From: Prostheceraeus crozeri | Taxonomy: Eukaryota > Platyhelminthes > Polycladida > Euryleptidae | Reading direction: 5' to 3' | DNA length: 64,000 nt | Assembly (NCBI GenBank): GCA_907163375.1 | Contig: CAJQUW010009263.1 | Location: 124,001-188,000 of the forward strand | In this document: positions 20,741 through 29,848 of the stretch, in pieces | Layout of the letters: each line of letters begins with the position of its first letter | How positions within the stretch are numbered: position 1 is the stretch's first letter | Position numbers and translations under genes: made by a program | The notes under the pieces: generated by a model | Database searches by the model: none | Seen by the model: the letters and a program-made list of their open reading frames with translations, nothing else | What the model was told of the DNA's origin: nothing

Positions 20741-21781
20741 GCTACCCTCAATTTCTTCATTATCGTAATCTTTCAACTTGTAGGTGGTGGGAGAGTCTTT
20801 GTGATCAATCCTTGATACTGTAAATACCTCCTCTGTCCAATTCGGAAGGTACCCTTTAGCAAAAACACTCTTCACTTTTGAGATACGAGCTTTATCACCA
20901 ATTTTCACATCACTTTTCACATGAGTGCGTTTACGTTGGAATGATTCGCGCACTTTATCTACATTGTCAGCATTTACATCTACTGGTCTGAGTCGAATAG
21001 AACGATGGATAGAGTGATTGTAGGCATGGAGTGTATCTTGTAGAACCTTTGTCCAATTTTGTGTCAAGTTGGCAGTAAAATGTCGCCACAAGCGATTTTT
21101 TAATGTGCGATTAAAACGTTCAACGAGAGCAGCTTTATAAGCACTCTTTACAGTAAACAACTCAATGTCCTGCCTCTCAAATAATCTTCTCACATGCTGA
21201 TTTTCAAACTCTTTTCCTTGATCACTCTGAATTCTTTTTGGAATGCGACCTTCTCGAAAAATTGTTTGGAATGCTTTTGCTACTCCTTTCCCTTCTTTAG
21301 TTTTTAAAGGTTGAGCCCACGCATAACGCGAGAAAATATCAATGACGGTTAAAATAAAATTATTGCCCGAGTTATGTTTTGAAATGGAGGCGACATCACA
21401 CAAATCTGCTTGCCACTGTTCATCGATGTCATGAACAATATAATGGCGGGTGCGGTACTTCTTTTTCGCTTGTTTGTGGAGTGTATAGGTAGCCTGACCC
21501 TTTAACCATCGTTTCACTTGTGATTGTGGAAGACCACTCGCTTTTGACAATTTCTTGATCGATGCAAATCCTGCCGGATGTTTTACATCATAATAGATTG
21601 ACTTCAAACGCTCAGTCGATGACGACTGACTCTTTTTCCTCCTTCTTATCTTTTTGCTTTCTTGCCTTTCTACATTTACAACAACTGCAGCATTTAGCTT
21701 TAGCGGTTTTGCGATCGTGTTCACATTGCTTAGGAGTTTCATTGTGAGAGCTGGCGCAGCAAGTGCAAGTGACAACGACAC
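20735..21781 (-). CDS. Retroviral-type (rve) integrase of Polinton P2
   Basis: The catalytic core shows WQADLCD (Asp126), IQSDQGKEFEN (Asp187) and ALVERFNRTLKNR (Glu221), the DDE triad with about 33 residues between the last two. The N-terminal region has a helix-turn-helix-like KKLSKASGLPQSQVKRWL, and the C-terminus an SH3-like segment (VGDKARISKVKSVFAKGYLP). The enzyme joins the linear element to host DNA, giving 6-bp target duplications in known Polintons. The open frame begins at a GTG, so the true start is probably an internal ATG or an upstream spliced exon. A Cys-rich frame with an AAG/GTGAGT donor lies just upstream. Confidence 0.9.
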   Translation of the reverse strand: MSLSLALAAPALTMKLLSNVNTIAKPLKLNAAVVVNVERQESKKIRRRKKSQSSSTERLKSIYYDVKHPAGFASIKKLSKASGLPQSQVKRWLKGQATYTLHKQAKKKYRTRHYIVHDIDEQWQADLCDVASISKHNSGNNFILTVIDIFSRYAWAQPLKTKEGKGVAKAFQTIFREGRIPKRIQSDQGKEFENQHVRRLFERQDIELFTVKSAYKAALVERFNRTLKNRLWRHFTANLTQNWTKVLQDTLHAYNHSIHRSIRLRPVDVNADNVDKVRESFQRKRTHVKSDVKIGDKARISKVKSVFAKGYLPNWTEEVFTVSRIDHKDSPTTYKLKDYDNEEIEGSF

Positions 21782-21890
21782 TCACCTTTGGCGGCTTATT
21801 ACATGGCAAGCAACACATCTGCTTCATATTAATAGTCTGAGAACATGTATTTCTTGGGAGGAGCTGTTTTACGTTTTCCTTTTACTAGTT

Positions 21891-22522
21891 TTAATGGTGG
21901 TGTAGATCTACGTCGAGTTCTTCCTCTTGTTTGCTTAGTGTGGGAGGGGATGTAGCAGGTGACGTCTTAAACCAATTTGTTGGTATTTTCATCGTCTGAA
22001 GCATTGGAGCAGTAGCCACTGTTGAATCAAGTTCTTTCAATGTCTCATTATTCAAAGCAAATTTTGGTACATTATGCTTTTTCAATAGTTTAAGAAAGTA
22101 TGTCCAACCAGGTGGAACATAGCCCTGACAGCGCTTTCTACGTGTCGCATACTGAATCAAGTCTTCATAACGTGAAGCATCAATCACTTTATTTTCATCT
22201 GTAATGATTTCTCCTCTATCATTTACATTGAGATGGGGTTCAATACTGTTGAAAAGATGCTAAAAATGTGCGCGATCTAAAGATGTGCGCGAGATGCTAA
22301 AGGTGTAGCAGTCGATACAGAGTCACGCATCAATTTCAATTGCTCAACAGTTTCCGATTGTAATAATACAGCACGATGTGGATCTTTGATGTGAACATTT
22401 TGCTGATAATCTATTTCTTTCCTATACATTTGATTTGCAAGAGGTTGCTTTACTTGCTGCATGGCAGTCAATTGTACATATTCATCCTGAGGAATAACAA
22501 TCATGCGAGAATAAGAACTCAT
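21891..22522 (-). pseudogene. Conserved Polinton protein upstream of the integrase (broken)
   Basis: The N-terminal part begins MSSYSRMIVIPQDEYVQL, and a later frame has IDASRYEDLIQYATRRKR and PPGWTYFLKLLKKHNVP. Both motifs belong to a protein commonly found beside the packaging ATPase in Polintons, whose function is unknown. Its start overlaps the end of the ATPase gene by a few bases. It is broken about once here. Confidence 0.5.
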
Positions 22523-23133
22523 AGTTTGTAGATAATCATGGGAGTTTTCAAAATATCACTTCGAAATCTAAATTCTTCCGGACACTCTTGCGTAAAGTCA
22601 ATGAATAAGTAACCGTGTGGTTTTTCAGTAGCTGCTTGAAAAATTTCAATTAAGGCTTTTGATCCTCTTGGTGCAACTTGTCGCGCTAAAATTTCAAATT
22701 GACTTTCATCTCGCGGATTCTTGAAAATAGCATAATAGTGTGTATTCAGGTTTCGTGTACGAGCTTCTTTTCCATCAGGAAACAAATTTTGTGTGATATA
22801 GATGATAAAGCACCTTTTATGATGTGCTGCGCGAGTGAACATATCTGTAACATCTTTTGAATTCTTACTTTCTTTTAATAAATCATCCAATACAACATCA
22901 TTAGACTGAAGTTTATCCACTGCAATAATTCCTTCATGTCGAATAAAGTTGCGACTTTGCAATTCCTGAAACAGCGACGGTTGATAAATACCATAACACC
23001 AAATCACTCGATTGATAGGTTCCTTAAACAACTTCCTTCTTTTATCCAATAAATTCAGCGTGAAAACAGTTTTACCTGCATGAGATGGACCTGATACAGT
23101 CAGAACTTTATCACATTGAAGTCTGAAATCCAT
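22519..23133 (-). CDS. FtsK/HerA-type DNA packaging ATPase (A32-like), 204 aa
   Basis: From the ATG at 23133 the protein starts MDFRLQCDKVLTVSGPSHAGKT, with Walker A GPSHAGKT at residues 15-22. Walker B is in NDVVLDDLL (Asp83-Asp84), and a polar sensor-like ITQN is at residues 113-116. This ATPase pumps genomes into capsids in Polintons, virophages and related viruses. An upstream TTG in frame is less likely as start. It overlaps the next gene by about four bases and lies in the minus-strand late block. The frame looks whole. Confidence 0.88.
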   Translation of the reverse strand: MDFRLQCDKVLTVSGPSHAGKTVFTLNLLDKRRKLFKEPINRVIWCYGIYQPSLFQELQSRNFIRHEGIIAVDKLQSNDVVLDDLLKESKNSKDVTDMFTRAAHHKRCFIIYITQNLFPDGKEARTRNLNTHYYAIFKNPRDESQFEILARQVAPRGSKALIEIFQAATEKPHGYLFIDFTQECPEEFRFRSDILKTPMIIYKL

Positions 23134-23164
23134 TATAATACTTTGAGATTCAACATTTGCATAA

Positions 23165-23515
23165 TTAACGTCTAGAGCCAAAGATATTCCCCAATACGTT
23201 GCCCACGATAGGAGCTAGCATCGGTAGTAACGCTGGAAGGAAACCACCCTTTTGTGTTAGAGTTTCCCTCTTTCTTTGAAGGGTGACTTTAGGATTGGAG
23301 ATGAAACGCAATTTCGTAGCATATCGCTTAAGTAACTTTCGTTGTTTTGGTGCTAATTTCTTCGTCCTCAACTTTCTCACATGAGAAATAATTTCACGAA
23401 TGAATTTATCGTTAGCATGTCGTATAGCATTGTATCGCTGATTTGCTTTCATTCGTCGGAGAGCTTGAATGGCTGAAGAAAACTTTGAAGACTTTTGACT
23501 TTTACGTTTCGCCAT
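23165..23515 (-). CDS. Basic Polinton protein with a GG-hydrophobic C-terminal tail, 116 aa
   Basis: The protein starts MAKRKSQKSSKFSSAIQ and is Lys/Arg-rich for about 90 residues. It then switches to KGGFLPALLPMLAPIVGNVL, a hydrophobic or amphipathic tail. This layout is a recurrent partner of the packaging ATPase in Polintons. The di-glycine before the tail resembles an adenain-type cleavage site, so release of a membrane-active peptide by the neighbouring protease is possible, as for adenovirus protein VI. That role is inference. The frame looks whole. Confidence 0.65.
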   Translation of the reverse strand: MAKRKSQKSSKFSSAIQALRRMKANQRYNAIRHANDKFIREIISHVRKLRTKKLAPKQRKLLKRYATKLRFISNPKVTLQRKRETLTQKGGFLPALLPMLAPIVGNVLGNIFGSRR

Positions 23516-23566
23516 TTTCCGTGTTAGTCTTTGCTAAAACCTGTCTTTACCACATTTGCATAGGTA

Positions 23567-23890
23567 CTAACTATTGCGACATAAGTGACACTCGAAATGA
23601 GCAACATCACAGTGGTTACATTTGCAAAGTTGAATGCAATTACGTATGAAACAGCGTTGACAAAAAGCATGCTTACATCTCTTGAAGATGCGCTTTTCAT
23701 TTCCATCCTTTCGCTTACATACATCACAACACATAGTTTCACCGTTACTAATGTCTATAGCAAGTCTTTTTGAAGATATGAATTTGCTAGCCTTTTCTAA
23801 ATAATAGACGCATGTACAGAAGGAATATACTTCGAGAGTGAGCAGACATAGCTCGAAAACCAGTTGTGCTACAATCAAGTACCACTGCAT
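23567..23890 (-). CDS. Membrane-anchored RING-like zinc-finger protein, 107 aa
   Basis: The ATG at 23890 starts MQWYLIVAQLVFELCLLTLE, a hydrophobic signal-anchor. The C-terminal half has C-x2-C (CDVC), then C-K-H-x2-C-x2-C (CKHAFCQRC), then C-x2-C (CNHC), which fits the C3HC4 RING consensus, with an extra CHLC at the end. RING proteins are commonly ubiquitin E3 ligases, and small membrane-anchored versions in viruses remove host surface proteins. Here the E3 role is inferred. Its reading frame starts within a few bases of the end of the upstream 136-residue gene, so the two are probably co-expressed. Confidence 0.6.
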   Translation of the reverse strand: MQWYLIVAQLVFELCLLTLEVYSFCTCVYYLEKASKFISSKRLAIDISNGETMCCDVCKRKDGNEKRIFKRCKHAFCQRCFIRNCIQLCKCNHCDVAHFECHLCRNS

Positions 23891-23892
23891 TT

Positions 23893-24303
23893 TCAATTTT
23901 TCTTTATGGAAAGTTGAATGTGAATATCTGAAATCGCTTCAATCACTAGACTGCTACCATGATGGTTAAATGCGTTAAGACGTTCAGCAATTTTTATCAT
24001 ATGTCTTTTAAAAAATTCTTCGGGGTGATCTACCACTTCCATTGAATAAGAAGCAAAATGGAAAGAGCGACTTTCCACCTCTTCCTTTCCAAAATGACTA
24101 AACTTAATTTTCGCAACTAATCGCGCCATGACAATGCTATCGGAGAATGTATTCATTAACTCTAGAAATAGAGTGCTAGCATCATCGACCACTGCTTCGA
24201 TGTCGGTCTCATCTTTATGAAAGTTTATCACATAATCTTGAACAGCTCCTTTTAAACTTTGCCTATGAAAATGTAATGTTCCGCAGTCGTTTGAGAAAGA
24301 CAT
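23893..24303 (-). CDS. Stand-alone paralogue of the PolB N-terminal domain, 136 aa
   Basis: The protein starts MSFSNDCGTLHFHRQS. Its central part (VMARLVAKIKFSHFG, RSFHFASYSMEVVDHPEEFF, then LNAFNHHGSSLVIEAISDIHI) follows the region after the zinc fingers of the element's PolB. In PolB the order is MKALIYLKLKYIKID, IQFHVPSSSATEVVDCESWL and FNQRDSALIFDGVDSAIFKI. It therefore looks like a free-standing copy of a PolB N-terminal module. The role is unknown; a replication accessory is possible. It ends a few bases before the RING-like gene begins. The frame looks whole. Confidence 0.55.
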   Translation of the reverse strand: MSFSNDCGTLHFHRQSLKGAVQDYVINFHKDETDIEAVVDDASTLFLELMNTFSDSIVMARLVAKIKFSHFGKEEVESRSFHFASYSMEVVDHPEEFFKRHMIKIAERLNAFNHHGSSLVIEAISDIHIQLSIKKN

Positions 24304-24387
24304 GATCGCCCTTTATCTAACCCATCCATTGCATGAAAACAACTCTTCTCATAGTAACATTTATTGAATAACTGCAACAAGCATGCA

Positions 24388-24995
24388 TTATAAATCAATG
24401 GTTTGAAAAAGATAAAATAGATACAGCTGGTAACTATCATACAGCGAGCAATGATAACCATACAGGACTTTGGCAGTGTTGAGGTAAGGAGGAAAGAAGC
24501 ATTGGTTATGAACGTAGCTACTACAACGAACAGACAAAATAGGAACACACAAATCCTTAAAACGTTTCGTGACTTCATGGTAGTGTTGATTCACTCTACT
24601 ATCGCAAGGTTGGAGCAAAATGTCATCAATGATTAGATTGGGAAATACTTTCCTCTCCTTACCAGGATTATTACAAAAGATGCGTATAACATTGAAAGCA
24701 GCTAACCATCGTTCAAAGTCAATAAGAAGACCACTCTCACAAGAAAAGCCAGTCCTGCAAATATTTCAGATTAAGTCCATGAATGTGTTTTCTCGCCCAT
24801 TGATCAACATTGGGATCGCAGTTGGCATGTTGATGATAGACACTAACAATCTGATATGTCCAATTGTTCATAGCAATAGCACTGAGCTCCTGTACAGGTT
24901 CACCCTCACAATCCATAAAAATGATGATAGAAGCCTAAAACGGAAATTTACACATCTAAGGAAACGTTCTATAACATATTCTATACACGAATGAT
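24388..24995 (-). pseudogene. Exonuclease-like Polinton gene with a DCE motif (broken)
   Basis: A minus-strand frame near 24.9 kb carries IIIFMDCEGEPVQELSAIAM and, further on, YHQHANCDPNVDQWARKHIH. The DxE inside a hydrophobic strand at the N-terminus is how DEDD-type 3'-5' exonucleases begin. A second minus-strand frame from about 24.76 to 24.39 kb has FCNNPGKE and LIIDDILL segments, compatible with the same family. I keep the frames separate. The gene is broken about once. A nuclease fold is inferred from motif pattern only; another RNase H-like fold is possible. Confidence 0.4.
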
Positions 24996-25080
24996 ATGAT
25001 GGCAACGAAGAAGTAAAATGTATCTAATAAGACACTCAAAGCACATAAGCGAATTGTCATAGGGTAGAGTTAGGAAAGGA

Positions 25081-25855
25081 CTAGTAATTCTCCTTCTTTG
25101 ATTTGCGTTTTGAGGCAGCATTCTTCTCCGACTTGCGCTTCGTACCACTGCTGTTAAGGATTTGATCAATTATGTCATCCACGTTGGGTGGTTTTGGAAT
25201 ATATAGGATGGATTCCATATGCATGGAGAGCGAGGCTATTTTATTATCCTTGTGCCGACCATAATATAGCCCATTCACTTTGAAAAGGATATCCCAAGTA
25301 CCTTCTCCGAGCTCGTCGCATCTGATGGGTGTTGAATGATCTCCCTCCTTCTTATAGTAAGTGCACCAATGTGATACCGGTAGGCCAATTTGATTACCAT
25401 CCCAAATCTTTCTATAGGGAGTATCCTTGTCATCTCTCGCCTTCCACTCTTGAGCAAGAGGAGTAGGAATGTCCATATTTAATGTCACGTACTCCTCAAT
25501 AATATCAAGTTGGTGGCGAATGTACGGACTCACGGGGATCAGTATGTAGTCCCCATACTGATTGTGCATTATCTTGACATCCGTGGAAGGGAGCATTCCC
25601 GTTTGGAGTACTACGCTATGATCGTCATAACGCAAGACTTGTTTAAATTTACGCTGTGGCGGTGTAGGATTATGTACCTTGGTTGTTTCTTCCACTGCCC
25701 TCAGTTGTAGATGATCTGATCGTAGCGAACATTGTAACGTTTGACCGCCATTTTGTCCTACTAGTGCAGAAGATGGAGTAGATGCCTGAAAATGAAAAAG
25801 ATTGTATTAAGTTTACGTTTAAGGGAGGAGAGGGAGGGAAGTAGCGACTTACCAT
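25081..25855 (-). CDS. Right-end inward-reading Polinton gene, possible DNA-binding protein
   Basis: An ATG at 25853-25855 is directly followed by GTAAGT. A 67-base intron ends at CAG (25786) and the main exon runs 25785-25081. The product starts MASTPSSALVGQ, has a ~150-residue core (for example GDYILIPVSPYIRHQLDIIE and WDILFKVNGLYYG) and ends in a lysine-rich tail with KRKSEKNAASKRKSKK, a likely nuclear-localisation or nucleic-acid-binding segment. A TATA box (CTATATAAATAG on the minus strand) lies about 95-105 bases upstream. An OB-fold single-stranded DNA-binding role would suit a protein-primed replicon, but this is a guess. The frame looks whole. Confidence 0.6.
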
Positions 25856-25948
25856 TTTAGTTGGATAATACAATAGAGAGAGAGAGAAAATGTGCGTCCG
25901 TCACTCGTGCGATTCAACGATGGAATGATTCTCACTGTGGAAGGCTCG

Positions 25949-25960
25949 CTATTTATATAG
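25949..25960 (-). promoter_or_regulatory. TATA box of the right-end gene
   Basis: CTATATAAATAG on the minus strand lies about 95 bases upstream of the spliced ATG. It is the clearest TATA box in the Polinton. Confidence 0.6.
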
Positions 25961-26007
25961 AAATGCTTGATTCTCATTGGATGATGATCCTCATTGAACA
26001 ATAACAT

Positions 26008-26610
26008 CAAGCTGATTCCAAATCTGGCCTCCGTTTACCAATCCGAGCCTTCGTTCGCCCGCTGGAGCTGTTTCTTGGGAAATTCTAACTCTGTCGTTTT
26101 TTCGCCAATCTCCCAAATCTTGAATGGCGTCTCACATCTAAACGAAGACAGATATGAACAAGCCGTTTCTTTCAGTGAATTTGTCTCACTCTTAGCTTTC
26201 AAACGAGCTATTGCACGACTTTGTACGATCACTAGAAGCAAAATTGGAAGTTTGGTGCCGGGGGGGGGGGAGGTCAGTGAAATTTGATGAAACAAACTTT
26301 GGTCAGGCTCCCAGGTCGAAATGCCACACTTTGGAAAATTTTCAAAATTTTGACCATACAAAGTCACTCTGACACTTAGGATTTTTTCAGGTGAGCTACG
26401 ACATTCCACTCTCCCAACCTGGCCGGCACACCACGCCAACCTGGCCGGCACACCACGCCAACCTGGAGAGCGCATCACAAACCACCGCTCGCTACGTCGG
26501 CCGGCCAGAGGGGGGTGGACGTCAGACTCGAAGCAACACGCCGGCTCACCACGACCGACTCGGCTGACATGGGGGGGGGACGTCAGCGACGGCGGCCATC
26601 TTGCGCGGTC
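26008..26610 (+). repeat. Single ~326-type repeat unit and GC-rich block flanking P2 on the right
   Basis: From about 26008 the sequence matches the units of 6.5-7.8 kb in the same orientation (ATTCCAAATCTGG, then ATGGCGTCTCACATC, then a 10-base G run). It is closest to the first of those units. It is followed at 26.41-26.60 kb by CTGGCCGGCACACCACG motifs and further poly-G/GTCAG phrases, matching 7.9-8.0 kb. The two flanks of P2 are thus direct, not inverted, repeats. Confidence 0.8.
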
Positions 26611-26619
26611 CAGTGGTGC

Positions 26620-27130
26620 AGTTTTACTTACTACTCATTTCCTACATTATCTGACAAGATTCGATTGTTATTTTATATCAACGCTTTTCGCAGGTTGAGT
26701 GCTTTGGCAATATGAAAGGTAAAGGCTGCATGGCAATGATAAAGATAGGATAAAATTTGGGACCGAGACATTTTGTTGCAATATGGTAGGTTTTGCAATA
26801 AGACAGGCTCGACTGTATGAAAAGTAAACATGGACAACTTGAAATTATACAATTGAAAATCGTAACTAGCAGTTCACACACTACCCTTTTCATGGTCTTT
26901 GAGGGAAAATTGAGTATCGAAAATAATGAAAAGGAACAGACGCTTCAGTCGCATAGCTAACTTCTTCTCTTTATCAAAAACATTTATAGCACTTCCTGCG
27001 TCTTTGACCAGATAGTTTCCTTTATCATGCTGCGTTTATTTTCTCCTTCATTATGTTGTCTTCTAATAAATGCATGACTCTGTTTACTAAATGTTTTCCC
27101 AATTAGGATTTTGTCCACATCAAGTTTTAG
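26620..27130. other. Intergenic, nothing recognised
   Basis: No gene, RNA or bounded repeat is visible in this stretch. Confidence 0.4.
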
Positions 27131-27139
27131 CACCTATGG

Positions 27140-28235
27140 TTCTTTCAATTTTCTCAATGTATCAAAGCATCGCTCATATAATTCCAATCGCCATCTGTGA
27201 ATTCATTGAGCGCTACATTGCTTTCCTAGTGCTCGTCTTTTCTCAATGGTCACTCAAGTATCTTTTACTTATTTTCACGAAGATTAAAAAGTCAACTTTT
27301 CAGAACGAGGAGCGATATCGTCGTCGAGAGAGCGCAGCGATCGGGACAATGATTTCGCTCAGAGTTCTGAAAATGACTGTTTAATCGAGTGAAGGTAATT
27401 TATTTCTATACATGCATCTCCATCTGGAATGTGTTAGATATCTTACCGTCCTATCTGTCGGCCAAACTATGACATTAGGAAGTCTACGGTTATACTTTGA
27501 AATGTATAATCACGGACACCTATATTATATTGTATATAATAGTATGTAATGTAATATATAATGTTATAGCATACGAATGGACATAGGCTACTAAACATTG
27601 CAAAAGAAGACTTTTTGAATATAAACTTGATCAGTATTACACCTTGGTTTCCGGTATTCGTTAACCAAATAGCGACTTGAAAATGAAAAGAACCTCAGAA
27701 ATGATAATGAAGATAAATATCACTATAAAAGATGCGGAGACCGAAGGGGTGAATTTTTTCGAATATTGTCAGCTATCTAACAGAAATCCAAATTACCGGT
27801 AATGCTGATAATTGTGTCAATAATAAATCGTTTACCAATTTGATATTTTTGATGTTTCAAATGCTAGATTTAGGGACTGGTCAAGGATATTCAACGTAAT
27901 TACAAAATAATACATAGACTAGAGAAAATAAAATCATGACTAAAATACACTTTGCAGCACAAAAGCTGACGAACTGCAAAGTATTGACCGCAAAGTTGAC
28001 CAAGGACTGAAAAGTGCTGACCAATGACTGAAAAATAATGCTCCTGCGCTCTGAGGGCTATGGTAATATCAACTTTTCAACACATGCATAGAAATAAAAC
28101 TGGCAAAAATCATTTGAAAAGTACGAGAGAAGCGCTAGGAAAGCAATGCACACTAGTTTGCAGCAATCAACTCACAGAATGCGAGTGACAGTTGGAATAA
28201 TGTGAGTGAAGCTTCAATACTTGCAGACTTATTTA
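27140..28235. repeat. Inverted repeat pair about 0.85 kb apart, unclassified
   Basis: A ~110-base segment at 27140-27255 recurs in reverse complement at about 28115-28235, with a shared core around CTAGGAAAGCAATG and several indels. The interior is AT-rich and non-coding. It could be the arms of an old non-autonomous DNA element, but no target duplication was found. Confidence 0.45.
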
Positions 28236-28239
28236 TCCA

Positions 28240-29840
28240 ATATTTTTCCAGACTTCGCAGATTTTCCAGAGCACCCTATTTTCCAAACTGTCCAGACATT
28301 TTCTTAAAAATAATACTTTTCCAAACCACCCTACTTTCCAGACTACATGATTAATACATATTAGAAAGTCAGATTTTGTCTGTATTTCGTGCGACTTTGA
28401 GAGAATAAATACATCTTCAAGTTTTTGATTGAGTAATTTTTATCTAAACATGCCGGAACTTGTGGAATAATACTTCTTTCGTACATTAAATGGATTTCAG
28501 ACATATGGTCTGTTTCCTGTTGATAGGCCTGTCTTTGAAGATCATGAATTTGCGCCGACCACTGTAACTGACAAGGAAAATGCATATTTGAATTCACTCT
28601 AATGACACTCAGAATTTTTGAATTCCGATGAAAGGTCGAATGAGACTGAAAAAGTCAGAGGCCATTCGTCGGAACATGTTGAAGATGCAAACGAAACTAT
28701 GTCTACAGAAGTCGAGCCGCGTTCTTCAGATGATCCGGCGACGAGAACTCCTGTTGCGCCAATGACACTGAGTCTTTTCCAAAGGCAGTAACAATCCAGA
28801 AGCGAAAGTACAGAAGGTAAATTCCCTGCAACAATCATTTCAAATAACAAGTAGGATTACCGAGCTCTGTTATCAGATAAAGTGGAGAGGAAAGTGAGTC
28901 AAGAGAGTCGCGGCAAGAGATGCTCGAAAGTGCAGACTCGACGGAGGAAAGTCAAGGCTCCATCGGCTGCGATCAAGCGAAGTCACATGTGTGTGCATAA
29001 ATTGAGAGGGGACGTTAAGCAGTTTAATGGAGTGGGAAATGTGGATAAAGTGTGAGGTTTGTTCTATGTGGGTACATAGCCTACTAAATGTACAAACGCT
29101 TCATCTATTCGTGAAATTTGCTCACCTTCAAAAAAAATTTCATGTACTGAAATTATGAGATATCTGAAAAACTAAGATGTGTTTAATTAAAACTTGTATG
29201 ACAAAACAAGATGCTTGTTTTTCATCCCGTTTTAACCCACCCATGGGGCTGGAAAAGGGATCTTGGGAAAATATCGTAATTCAAAATTGCCGTAATAAGT
29301 AAATAATCAGAGGATGACAATTGCAAATCGAGTATTTTCATACAATGTATGCTCACTTAACTACTTATTTCAGAACACATTCTAAATAAGACAGACACTA
29401 GTTCCTCAACTATCCGTTTATGTCCCATATTCCCTGCATAAATTTTAGGGCCATGGAGCTACGCTGATTATAAGGCGCAGAAAATTCCCTCTCTAATAAA
29501 ATTCACGTAACTGTTAACTACGGGGTATTCTGTAAAGCTAGAGAACAAAAATCCGGAATAACTCGTGAACGATGGGCCCTAATGCGGGAAATACAAAATT
29601 GGCATTACCGAAATTGATAGAATGTCCGGAGGATTTCGTAGGTAGAAAAGTTTGCATGAGGAAGAAGCTTATAGAAGGAAAAATATAGTGCAAGTTAGGC
29701 TACTCATGGATAAAAATTGAGAAAACCGGAAGCTTGTTAATGAAGAAATTATGAATGCCAAGATTTCAACTGTTGGGTCCAGTTTTCTTAGATTGCATTT
29801 TTCAAAGAATAACGCAACACTTTTTGGTAGAGCTGCCGTG
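28240..29840. other. Intergenic, short TTTTCCA-rich stretch only
   Basis: Near 28.25-28.35 kb there are several TTTCCAGAC/TTTCCAAAC phrases. Otherwise no gene or RNA could be supported. Confidence 0.35.
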
Positions 29841-29848
29841 GGGATGAC

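Larger units (their letters stand above)
8900..26000 (+). mobile_element. Polinton/Maverick (adintovirus-like) element P2
   Basis: About 17 kb carries the diagnostic Polinton set: protein-primed PolB, rve integrase, adenovirus-type protease, FtsK/HerA packaging ATPase and a double jelly-roll capsid protein. The layout is polymerase on the plus strand at the left, capsid, integrase and ATPase block on the minus strand in the middle and right, and one gene reading inward from the right end. Two plus-strand transcription-factor-like genes sit inside the capsid block. Most late genes are open. I count roughly half a dozen breaks in the whole element. No clean terminal inverted repeat or 6-bp target duplication was identified, so the ends are approximate. 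Divergence from P1 suggests they are separate insertions or an old duplicate. Confidence 0.85.

Noticed and set aside
21612-21827. A 71-residue Cys-rich frame overlapping the integrase N-terminus
   Set aside because: It overlaps the well-supported integrase frame and has an AAG/GTGAGT donor in its first part, so only its start may be a leader exon. It was not listed as a gene.
24252-24578. A hydrophobic 108-residue minus-strand frame
   Set aside because: It overlaps the exonuclease-like frame and the start of the 136-residue gene. Its hydrophobicity comes from AT-rich codons in the wrong frame.
24620-24994. A 124-residue plus-strand frame
   Set aside because: It lies antisense to the DCEGEP-bearing gene and has no recognisable features.
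27091-27384. A 97-residue hydrophobic plus-strand frame
   Set aside because: It spans one arm of an inverted repeat and has no family features or supporting signals.
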